A stretch of DNA of 64,000 nt from assembly GCF_001854765.1 (NCBI RefSeq), contig NZ_LJJE01000103.1, positions 31,952 to 95,951 on the forward strand, written 5' to 3'. Shown here one piece after another: positions 56,716 to 64,000 of the stretch. Source of the DNA: Vibrio sonorensis. Its GTDB lineage: Bacteria; Pseudomonadota; Gammaproteobacteria; Enterobacterales; Vibrionaceae. Positions within the stretch are counted from its first letter, which is position 1; each line of letters begins with the position of its first letter. The notes beneath the pieces are model-generated. The model was not told the DNA's origin, made no database searches, and saw only the letters and a program-made list of their open reading frames with translations. Position numbers and translations under genes: made by a program.

Positions 56716-57510
56716 ATGACGCCAGATACTCTATTCCAATCCCTGTGGGAAGACTATATTCATCGCTTGTGTCCCTCTGCGGCTAAAGTCCATCAATTGC
56801 TCGAAGAAGATGAAGCACTGATTAATGACCATATTGCCCTGCGGACGTTTAACCTCGCTCCAATCGGGCTAGACGTACTCGCGATACCCTTTATCAATTT
56901 AGGGTACAAAGCGTGTGGCGACTATGTGTTCGAAAGTAAGAAGCTAGTGGCGAAGCATTTTGAGCACCCCGACCCCAAACAGCCTAAGGTGTTTATTAGT
57001 GAGCTAAAAGTGGACGAGTGCTCGCCAGAGCTGCAAGATATCGTCGGTAAACTAGCGGCACAGGTGCATGCTCAGCAGATGACAGGTGACACGTTCCTTT
57101 TCAGTGGCCGACAGTGGGAGTTAAGCTATCAAGATTACAAAACCTTAGCCAAAGAGAGCGAGTACGCTGGTTGGCTTGCGGCCCACGGATTTGGTGCCAA
57201 TCACTTTACCGTTAGTGTTAACCAACTTAAGGCATTTGATGAGGTTAAAGCGGTGAATGAACACCTGAGACAAAATGGGTTTACCATCAACGAAGCCGGT
57301 GGGGAAGTAAAAGGCTCTCCAGATGTATTACTAGAACAGTCTTCAACAATGGCGGACAAAGTGAGTGTCGATTTTTCTGACACTAAGGCGTCGATTCCCG
57401 GTGGGTTCTACGAATTCGCCAAGCGATACCCTCAGTCTAACGGGGAGTTGTACCCGGGATTTGTCGCGGCCTCTGCTGACAAGATATTCGAAAGCACCGA
57501 TAGTAAATAG
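56716..57510 (+). CDS. DUF1338 family protein (2-oxoadipate dioxygenase/decarboxylase type)
   Basis: 264 residues of the DUF1338 family, whose characterised member (HglS) converts 2-oxoadipate to 2-hydroxyglutarate with iron. DHIALRTFN near residue 38-46 holds the likely metal-binding His; ELKVDECSPELQ, AAHGFGANHFTVSVN and GGFYEFAKRYP are family-like segments. This is the short form (about 265 residues against ~460 for HglS). It lies after the astD terminator, so it is probably transcribed on its own, and may belong to lysine or arginine breakdown. Strong RBS AAGGAGG. Substrate is not established. Confidence 0.85.
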   Translation: MTPDTLFQSLWEDYIHRLCPSAAKVHQLLEEDEALINDHIALRTFNLAPIGLDVLAIPFINLGYKACGDYVFESKKLVAKHFEHPDPKQPKVFISELKVDECSPELQDIVGKLAAQVHAQQMTGDTFLFSGRQWELSYQDYKTLAKESEYAGWLAAHGFGANHFTVSVNQLKAFDEVKAVNEHLRQNGFTINEAGGEVKGSPDVLLEQSSTMADKVSVDFSDTKASIPGGFYEFAKRYPQSNGELYPGFVAASADKIFESTDSK

Positions 57511-57527
57511 CTGATTTACAGATAAAC

Positions 57528-57554
57528 AAAAGCCACCTCAAGGGTGGCTTTTAA
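57528..57554. terminator. Bidirectional terminator between DUF1338 gene and crp
   Basis: Stem AAAAGCCACC / GGTGGCTTTT with a 5-base loop. Confidence 0.85.
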
Positions 57555-57573
57555 ATAGGTTATCCTTAAAGGA

Positions 57574-58206
57574 TTAACGAGTACCGTATACCACGATAGT
57601 TTTACCGTGTGCAGAAATTAGATTCTGCTCTTCTAGCATCTTCAGGATACGACCAACAGTCTCACGTGAACAGCCAACAATCTGACCGATCTCTTGACGA
57701 GTGATCTTGATTTGCATGCCATCAGGGTGAGTCATCGCATCTGGTTGTTTCGCTAGGTTCAGAAGTGTCTGAGCGATACGGCCAGTTACGTCCAAGAACG
57801 CAAGGTCACCAACTTTTTGGCTGGTTACTTGTAGACGGCGTGCCATTTGTGAAGATAGGCGCATCAGGATATCAGGGTTAACCTGAATCAACTGGCGGAA
57901 TTTCTTGAACGAAATCTCAGCCACTTCACATGGAGATTTAGCACGAACCCAAGCGGTACGTTCTTGGTCTTCTTCGAATAGACCAAGTTCACCGATGAAG
58001 TCACCTTGGTTTAGGTAAGACAGGATCATCTCCTTGCCTTCTTCATCTTTGATAAGTACAGCGACAGAACCTTTTACAATGTAGTAAAGCGTTTCTGCTT
58101 TTTCGCCCGCGTGAATTAGCGTGCTTTTTGATGGGTACTTATGAATATGACAGTGTGAAAGAAACCACTCTAGTGTTGGATCGGTTTGAGGTTTACCTAG
58201 AACCAT
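57574..58206 (-). CDS. crp: cAMP receptor protein CRP
   Basis: Global regulator of carbon metabolism, and in Vibrio of virulence and competence. 210 residues, nearly identical in pattern to E. coli CRP: cyclic-nucleotide domain (about 10-135) with phosphate-binding GELGLFEEDQERTAWVRAK, and C-terminal HTH (about 138-205) TRQEIGQIVGCSRETVGRILKML. Starts MVLGKPQTDPTLEWFLSHC. An autoregulatory-looking site lies upstream at 58399. Confidence 0.98.
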   Translation of the reverse strand: MVLGKPQTDPTLEWFLSHCHIHKYPSKSTLIHAGEKAETLYYIVKGSVAVLIKDEEGKEMILSYLNQGDFIGELGLFEEDQERTAWVRAKSPCEVAEISFKKFRQLIQVNPDILMRLSSQMARRLQVTSQKVGDLAFLDVTGRIAQTLLNLAKQPDAMTHPDGMQIKITRQEIGQIVGCSRETVGRILKMLEEQNLISAHGKTIVVYGTR

Positions 58207-58447
58207 AATATCTCACTTCCTCTGCAGGGTACGCTTGCCACTTTCCATATTTTAGCTAAGCCTTAAATTGGCTTACTAGGATAAGAGCACTTTTAAAATG
58301 CTGCAAGCCATCTTGTGTTTCGGTTAGAAATAGTATCCTTTTTCGGAAACGATTTCTTGATTTTAATCGGGTGTAGAGTGCTATTTTTTACGCAAAAATG
58401 TGCACATTATCACGCTATGGAAAGTAATCTTGTACTACCCCGAGAAT
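58207..58447. other. crp-prkB intergenic region
   Basis: About 240 bases between crp and prkB, holding the crp promoter. A CRP-like site is at 58399-58414. I see nothing else with confidence. Confidence 0.5.
58399..58414. promoter_or_regulatory. Possible CRP autoregulatory site
   Basis: TGTGCACATTATCACG matches TGTGA-N6-TCACA in 8 of 10 key bases, upstream of crp. Autoregulation of crp is known in E. coli; this assignment is by similarity only. Confidence 0.45.
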
Positions 58448-59317
58448 TTAACCAATTTTTCCGGTTTCGATCAGTTGTTGTAGTATCGGTCTAACGATCA
58501 GTTCCATCGCAAAACTCATCTTGCCACCGGGCACAACAATCGTGTTGTGACGGGACATAAATGACCCATCTATCATTGCCAGAAGGTATGGATAATCAAC
58601 GTTTTTAATACCGCGTAGGCGTATAACAACAAAGCTCTCATCTAGGCTAGGGATCCCCTTTGCATTTAGTGGGTTTGAAGTATCCACCGTGGGAACGCGC
58701 TGAAAGTTGATGTGTGTACGTGAGAACTGCGGTGTAATGTAGTTTAAGTAGTCATCCATCGAACGCACGATGGAGTCCATTACGGCTTCACGAGAGTGCC
58801 CTCTATCGCGAGTATCGCGAACAAATTTTTGAATCCACTCTAAGTTTACGATTGGAACCATGCCAATCAGTAGATCGACGTGCTGAGCCACGTTGATGTC
58901 ACCATCAACAACACCACCGTGTAAGCCTTCGTAAAAAAGCACATCTGAATTTTCGGGGAGGTCTTGCCATGGGGTAAAAGTGCCGGGCATCTGGTTATAG
59001 GGTACTGCCTCGTCAAATGTGTGCAGATAGCGACGCACTTGGCCTATGCCTTCATTACCGTACTTTTTGAAAAACTCTTCCAAAGCGCCAAAGTCGTTAG
59101 CTTGTGGACCAAAATAACTAATGTGACGGCCTTGTTCGCGGGCTTTGCGGATCTCAACGTCCATTTCTGGGCGAGTAAAGCGGTGGAAACTGTCGCCCTC
59201 TACCCACGCAGGGCGAATGTTCATCATGTTGAACATCTTGCGAAAGGCTTCTGATGTTGTTGTCGTTCCGGCACCGGAAGAACCAGTAACCGCAATTATG
59301 GGATGCTTTGCTGACAT
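58448..59317 (-). CDS. prkB: Phosphoribulokinase-like kinase PrkB
   Basis: P-loop kinase of the phosphoribulokinase family. 289 residues: Walker A IAVTGSSGAGTTTTSEAF near residue 8, then WVEGDSFHRFTRPEMD, FYEGLHGGVVDGD and the C-terminal VVPGGKMSFAMELIVRPIL. There are no Calvin-cycle genes nearby, and the conserved crp-linked position matches E. coli prkB (yhfW region), whose physiological substrate is unclear. Enzymatic role is therefore only inferred. Confidence 0.93.
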   Translation of the reverse strand: MSAKHPIIAVTGSSGAGTTTTSEAFRKMFNMMNIRPAWVEGDSFHRFTRPEMDVEIRKAREQGRHISYFGPQANDFGALEEFFKKYGNEGIGQVRRYLHTFDEAVPYNQMPGTFTPWQDLPENSDVLFYEGLHGGVVDGDINVAQHVDLLIGMVPIVNLEWIQKFVRDTRDRGHSREAVMDSIVRSMDDYLNYITPQFSRTHINFQRVPTVDTSNPLNAKGIPSLDESFVVIRLRGIKNVDYPYLLAMIDGSFMSRHNTIVVPGGKMSFAMELIVRPILQQLIETGKIG

Positions 59318-59440
59318 GACAAACCTTGTCTGATTAAACCATTCCTGTATTAAGCGAACGGATAGTGCGCTTAAGTCGAAAAGACACTATAGCACGTCTT
59401 GCACTCCTGTCACCGCACTCCATTCTCTATATGGGAAGTG

Positions 59441-59653
59441 TTAAAATTTGTTTTTTAACTGGATATCAACGGTTTCATGGAGTTCCGAGAAGACGACGAC
59501 GGCCTCGCCCCTTTCTAGTTGTAGCTTTACTTGATCAATCTTGTCATCAAGAGATATTTCGGTCGTGCCGTAATCAGTGCCTTCGCGAAGCACAAATTCG
59601 CGTATTAAGTTGTCTAGAGTGTCGGGAGAAATCTGCTGCCAAGGTACAATCAT
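59441..59653 (-). CDS. yheU: UPF0270 protein YheU
   Basis: 70-residue soluble protein of unknown function. Conserved MIVPWQQISPDTLDNLIREFVLREGTDYG and LERGEAVVVFSELHETVDI. It lies between yheT and prkB, in the same order as E. coli, 35 bases downstream of yheT. No signal peptide or membrane segment. Confidence 0.93.
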   Translation of the reverse strand: MIVPWQQISPDTLDNLIREFVLREGTDYGTTEISLDDKIDQVKLQLERGEAVVVFSELHETVDIQLKNKF

Positions 59654-59688
59654 AATGGTTTTTAATTATTTAAGAAGAGTGGGCCTAA

Positions 59689-60662
59689 TTATGCCGATTT
59701 TAAGCTTTGGTAGTAAGCCGGAAGCATCTCTTCGAGCCAAAAAGTTGGCTTTAAAGTACTGCCAGTGACAAAACCGACATGTCCTCCCTGATCTAACAGT
59801 CGATAATCGATGTTTTCAGGTAGAACAAATTTTGGAATGACGGCATCGGTCATAAAGGGGTCGTCTTTAGCGTGAATAATCTGGGTGGCAGTCGTATCTC
59901 TTTTAAGCGATGAATACCGGAGCAACGCTGATAATAGTCGTTGGCATCTTTGAACCCGTGCAAAGGCGCAGTAATAAGGTCATCAAAGTCGTAAAGCTTG
60001 GTCACTCTTTTAATGCTCTGATAGCTCACATCGAGCTCCCCTTTGATGAGGTGATGTTTGCGCAGCGCATTGCGCTTGAGAGAGTTGAGCAAATAGGTTT
60101 TGTAGACCTTGGAGAACCCTTGCTCTATACGTTCTGAACACGCGGATAAATCCAAAGGCGCAGAAACTATGGTTGCCGCATCTATCAATGGAGATTCTGC
60201 ATGCTGGGCAAGGTAATTGGCGAGCATATTACCCCCAAGAGAAATCCCCACTGCCACTTTCGGTGAGTTGGGAAAAAGCTGGTTGATATGCTCTAAAAAC
60301 AGTCTCGCGTCTTCGGTTTCTCCAGAGTGGTACGCGCGAGCCTGCTTGTTGGGTTTACCACTGCAACCGCGAAAATGCATCATGACAGATAGCCAGCCGT
60401 CACGTGCAAAGGCGTGCATCAAGCCATTGGCATATGGGCTGTAAAAACAGCCTTCTAATCCGTGGAAAAGAATAAACAGTGGTTTATTCTGTGCTGTTTC
60501 TCCCTGCCAGTCTTCGCTCCAAGCCAAGTCTAAGAAATCATCATCACGGGTGTGAAGTGTTTGCCAAACTGGTTCAAACAGGGCTTTTTTGCGAATAAAT
60601 CGCGGAGCGAGAGTTTGCAGGTGAGGGTTACTCAACCCCGCTGCTGGAGTAAATTGTGTCAT
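59689..60662 (-). CDS. yheT: Alpha/beta hydrolase YheT (one apparent single-base loss)
   Basis: Predicted hydrolase of the YheT/ABHD1 type. N-terminal AAGLSNPHLQTLAPRFIRKKALF, FILFHGLEGCFYSPYANGL, and nucleophile elbow VGISLGGNMLANYLA. The frame breaks at 59887-59888 on the plus strand (GG for GGG; restores LPTQIIHAKDDPFM), after which the Asp region and catalytic His in LLDQGGHVGFVTG follow. Corrected length is 324 residues. Its ATG overlaps the upstream stop by 4 bases. The natural substrate is unknown. Confidence 0.93.
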
Positions 60663-61144
60663 AGAGAGTCACTGGATGTAGGTTCTACTGGTTTTGAAAA
60701 CACATCGTGCAAGTGTTCACCGCCCAGTTGTCGACAATAAATAAGCGTCAGGGGTAAATCACGATTATTTATAAGTCTAATACTATTGATACAATCGACC
60801 AGATCAGATTGCTGCTGTTTTTCTAACAAGAGTTCAAATTGCAGTGCTTCTCTGTAGAGGGTATCAGGCAGATTGCGTTTGAGTTTCCGCCTGAGCTCTC
60901 TATAGCTGTGGAGAAGGGTTTCAGAGCGACCAAGACAGGCTTCGACTCGGTGCCAATCTTCTTCGCCGAAACTAACTTGTTGCTCGTCCAACCATTTTAG
61001 AAGCAAGAGCAAGTTGACGTTGCCACCAAAATGGTTTTGCAAGCTTAAGCACGCTTCTTTAACTTCCCGCACACTGTAATACTGCAAACTGAATTGCCAG
61101 AGTCTTTCTAGGGTAAGGGAAATTGTAGCGCGCTCTGCAGTCAT
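60659..61144 (-). CDS. TIGR02444 family protein (DUF2390)
   Basis: About 161 residues from MTAERATISLTLERLWQFS. It is helical and soluble: SLTLERLWQFSLQYYSVREVKEACLSLQNHFGGNVNLLLLLKWL is family-typical, followed by LRRKLKRNLPDTLYREALQFELLLEKQQQ. I recognise the TIGR02444 pattern, but no function is known. Start ATG overlaps the yheS stop (ATGA) and its own stop overlaps the yheT start, so yheS, this gene and yheT are translationally coupled. An upstream ATG inside yheS is unlikely. Confidence 0.85.
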   Translation of the reverse strand: MTAERATISLTLERLWQFSLQYYSVREVKEACLSLQNHFGGNVNLLLLLKWLDEQQVSFGEEDWHRVEACLGRSETLLHSYRELRRKLKRNLPDTLYREALQFELLLEKQQQSDLVDCINSIRLINNRDLPLTLIYCRQLGGEHLHDVFSKPVEPTSSDSL

Positions 61145-63059
61145 GGATTGTTGAACTCCTTTTCCATTTGTTCCAGTTCTTCCTGAAGGCTCATCCATTC
61201 CATCTCAACCTCTTCCAGTTCGGCTTTACTGGTGGCCTGAATAGAGAGTACCTGATTAAGTTTAGCTTTATTCTCGGCCTCATACAGAGAGTTATCAGAC
61301 AATTGTGTTTCTGCTTCAGCCAATGATTCACCTAACTTATCCATTTTCTTCTCTAGGTTTGTCAGGTTTTTGCGAATTGGTGCCGTCACTTTGCGAAATT
61401 CTGCTTCGCGTCGCTTTTGCTCTTTTTTAGCCGCTGCGCTGTTGGAACTCTTTTCTATGTTTTCAGGTTGAGCGTCTTTGCGTTCTTGCTTTTGCAAGTC
61501 AGTTAACCACTTGTAGTAGTCGTTGAGGTCACCATCAAAAGGCGCGACTTGTCGGTCGTGAACGAGATACAAGTCGTCCGTTGTCGCTCGCAGAAGGTAA
61601 CGGTCGTGACTGACGATAACCATGGCTCCTTCAAAGGTCTGCAACGCTAAGGTCAACGCTTGGCGCATATCCAAATCAAGGTGGTTAGTCGGCTCATCGA
61701 GGAGTAACAGGTTAGGCTTTTGCCACACAATCAGTGCCAATACGAGTCGAGCCTTTTCACCTCCAGAAAAAGGAGCAACTTTGTCTAGTGCTTTATCGCC
61801 TTTAAATCCAAAGCTACCCAAATAGTCGCGCAGTTGTTGCTCGGTCTGATCCGGTGCGATTTGCATCATGTGCTGAAGAGGTGTTTCTTCGGGGTGCAGA
61901 GTTTCTAGTTGATGCTGGGCAAAATAGCCTATTTTGACCCCTTGAGAGTAAGTAAGATCACCACTTTGAGCGTTTAGCTCTTTTGATAACAGTTTGATAA
62001 GAGTGGACTTACCCGCACCATTTCGGCCGAGTAAGCCAATACGACTGCCCGGAACTAAATTAAGGCGAATTTTTTCTAGAATAAGGTTGTCACCATAACC
62101 AGCACTTACCTCGTCCATCATAATAATTGGATTGGGTAAGTTATCAGGGTCACGGAAGTTAAAGCTAAACGGGTTGTCTGCTTGAGCGGGCAAAACTTTT
62201 TCCATACGCTCAAGAGCTTTGATTCGGCTTTGTGCCTGTCTCGCCTTAGAGGCTTTGTAGCGGAAGCGGTCGATATATTTTTGCATATGGGACATTTGCT
62301 TCTGCTGCTTATCGAACATGGCTTGTTGAAGAATGAGTTTTTGCGCTCTTTGTTCTTCGAACGACGAGTAGTTACCCGTGTACTCGTTGAGCTTTTCATG
62401 TTCAATATGAATGATTCGGCCTACGATGGGGTCAAGAAAATCGCGGTCGTGAGAAATGAGTACCAGTGTGCCCGGATAGTTTTGCAGCCAACGCTCTAGC
62501 CACATAACCGCATCCAAATCTAAGTGGTTGGTCGGTTCGTCGAGCAGCAGCAAATCAGAACGGCACAATAGGGCTTGAGCCAAATTTAATCGCATTCTCC
62601 AACCACCAGAAAACTGAGTTAGATTCCAACTCATTTGATCTTGTGAAAAGCCCAAACCATCTAATAGCTCTGCGGCTCTAGCGCGAATGCTGTATCCACC
62701 AATTGTTTCGATCTGTCCGTGAATTTCAGCGACTTTAGTACCGTTGTCGGTCGCTTCGGCTTCTTGTAGCTGACGTTCTAAATCGCGGTATTCTCGGTCA
62801 CCATCAATGACGTACTCAAGAGCAGGTCTCTCCAATGCTGGAGTTTCTTGAGCCACCCACGCCAATTCCCAATGAGAAGGCGAACTAAAGTTGCCGGCGT
62901 CAATAGAAAGCTCGTTTTTGATAAGGCAAACAAAGTGGATTTACCACAACCGTTTTTGCCTACCAAGCCAACTTTGTCGCCGGGATGTATCGTTGCCGAA
63001 GCTTCATCAAGTAGAGGTTTTCCGCCGCGTAACAACTGGATATCGGAGAAGGTGATCAT
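61141..63059 (-). CDS. yheS: ABC-F ATPase YheS (one apparent single-base loss)
   Basis: Soluble ABC-F protein with two ATP-binding domains and a linker; these act on ribosomes. MITFSDIQLLRGGKPLLDEASATI begins domain 1 with Walker A GLVGKNGCGKSTLFAL, signature SGGWRMRLNLAQAL and Walker B LLLLDEPTNHLDLDAVMW. Domain 2 has GLLGRNGAGKSTLIKLL, SGGEKARLVLALIVW and LLLLDEPTNHLDLDMRQA. A C-terminal coiled-coil (about 530-639) is present. The frame breaks at 62935-62936 on the plus strand (GG for GGG; restores LFALIKNELSIDAGNFSS). Corrected length is 639. Divergent from kefGB. Confidence 0.95.
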
Positions 63060-63310
63060 AGTGTTTTACTGTCTTGTTCAATGTGGTCGACTGAATAGTA
63101 TTGGGATTGAGGTTAAAAGTCGATCATTGCGTTGTCGAAGGTCAGGAACACACGCAAGTTAGCCTTGAAGATTGCAATTCAAGGCCAGTTGGGTATATAA
63201 CATTCTGATAACGAATGATTTGCGTAACGTTAAACTCTGTTTCTCAACAGGCAGAGATAAGTTACTAAGATATAATAATATTAAAGAAAAGCTCAGGGAT
63301 GTCTTAGGTC

Positions 63311-63889
63311 GTGTCAGCGAAACCCCGTATTCTAGTACTTTATGCCCACCCAGAACCGAAAGCTTCGGTGGCAAACCAGAAGATGATCAAGGTGATAGAA
63401 AACCTTGATCATGTCACCGTGCACGATCTTTATGGACGGTATCCAGACTTTTTTATTGATGTAAAACGCGAGCATGACTTATTACTTGCTCACGATATCG
63501 TCGTTTTTCAACACCCACTTTACATGTATTCTTGCCCGGCCTTACTTAAAGAGTGGATAGATAGAGTGTTGGGGAAAGGCTTTGCATTTGGTCAAGGTGA
63601 CGCGCTAAAGGGCAAATATTGGCGCAGCGTGATCACGACCGGAGGTAAAGAAGAAGCGTTCGGCAAGCAGGGCTACAACAAATACCCTCTCGATGAAATT
63701 CTCCAGCCCTTTGAACTAACCGCTGCGTTATGCCAAATGGAGTGGATTGATCCATTGGTGCTCTATTGGTCTAGAAATATCTCGGACCAAGAGAGGATAG
63801 AACACGCCCAAGAGTATCGAGATTGGTTAGACGATCCTTATGCTCAGCAGGACCTAATTCAAGGAGCGTGCAATGGCATTGGAAAGTGA
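63311..63889 (+). CDS. kefG: Glutathione-regulated potassium-efflux ancillary protein KefG
   Basis: Flavodoxin/quinone-reductase-like accessory protein that activates the KefB potassium channel. 192 residues from a GTG (MSAKPRILVLYAHPEPKASVANQKM). Flavin-binding region FQHPLYMYSCPALLKEWIDRVLGKGFAFG and ITTGGKEEAFGKQGYNKY. It overlaps kefB by 17 bases. The order kefB-kefG-yheS with yheS divergent follows E. coli. Confidence 0.93.
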   Translation: MSAKPRILVLYAHPEPKASVANQKMIKVIENLDHVTVHDLYGRYPDFFIDVKREHDLLLAHDIVVFQHPLYMYSCPALLKEWIDRVLGKGFAFGQGDALKGKYWRSVITTGGKEEAFGKQGYNKYPLDEILQPFELTAALCQMEWIDPLVLYWSRNISDQERIEHAQEYRDWLDDPYAQQDLIQGACNGIGK

Positions 63890-64000
63890 CTTCTTGCAAA
63901 GTAGCCTAATCTTCTTAACCGCGGCGGTGGTAGCAGTGCCTCTTGCCCAGCGTTTGGGGTTGGGTTCCGTTCTCGCTATTTGATCGCCGGTGTGGTGATT
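63873..64000 (+). CDS. kefB: Glutathione-regulated potassium-efflux protein KefB (5' part, one apparent single-base loss)
   Basis: Starts MALESDFLQSSLIFLTAAVVAVPLAQRLGLGSVL and runs off the right edge. The CPA2-type first membrane helices are visible. The frame breaks at 63975 (G for GG; restores LGYLIAGVVI). KefB exports potassium to protect cells from electrophiles when glutathione adducts form. It overlaps kefG and is expected to be cotranscribed with it. KefC is the main alternative, but the kefG linkage favours KefB. Confidence 0.9.

Noticed and set aside
1..64000. CRISPR arrays, integron attC sites, insertion sequences, prophage, tRNA or rRNA genes
   Set aside because: No regular direct repeats, no transposase or integrase reading frames with terminal repeats, and no recognisable tRNA or rRNA stretch were seen by eye. 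A dedicated search could still find a short degenerate element.

Overview
The window is a chromosomal segment of a Vibrio species (Vibrionaceae, Gammaproteobacteria). The evidence is an almost full-length AphA, the Vibrio quorum-sensing regulator; the fused ArgHA enzyme, the Prx5-glutaredoxin hybrid and frdABCD; and gene orders I recognise from Vibrio and enteric genomes, such as metJ/metBL, priA-cytR-ftsN-hslVU, pilMNOPQ-aroKB-damX-dam-rpe-gph-trpS, and crp through kefGB. I see no tRNA, rRNA, insertion sequence, prophage, integron or CRISPR array. The region is almost entirely conserved housekeeping DNA.

Layout. 1-4500: methionine genes (metL end, metB, metJ) and katG. 4570-12800: malic enzyme, rpmE, priA, cytR, ftsN and the heat-shock protease hslVU. 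12880-17630: frdDCBA on the minus strand, divergent from epmA. 17840-24650: yibN, secB, gpsA, cysE, then aphA and ppc on the minus strand. 24890-31250: arginine biosynthesis, argE divergent from argCBGH, with argH fused to an acetyltransferase. 31500-37940: a DUF3624 protein, a dihydrolipoamide-dehydrogenase-like enzyme, the peroxiredoxin-glutaredoxin hybrid divergent from oxyR, and mrcA. 38070-48730: a compact pilMNOPQ set and the aroK-to-trpS superoperon. 48980-51500: a two-gene accessory operon encoding a secreted trypsin-like protease with a duplicated unknown domain and a membrane-anchored partner; this is the least familiar part of the window. 51700-57510: pabA, the arginine succinyltransferase genes astC/A/D and a DUF1338 gene. 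57570-64000: crp, prkB, yheU, yheT, a TIGR02444 protein, yheS, kefG and the start of kefB.

The genes form coherent modules: methionine control (MetJ boxes), oxidative stress (katG, prx5-grx and oxyR with a visible OxyR operator), anaerobic respiration (frd with a CRP/FNR-like site), arginine synthesis and degradation, and cell-envelope growth (ftsN, mrcA, damX, pil).

A technical caution dominates the reading. Thirteen conserved genes are interrupted by a total of 17 single-base losses. Sixteen can be placed in a base run or doublet, mostly G or C; the second pilM break can only be narrowed to a few bases. Restoring one base at each site gives a full-length product of normal size in every complete gene. 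I read these as homopolymer under-calls in the sequence and annotate the genes as intact CDSs spanning the breaks, not as pseudogenes.
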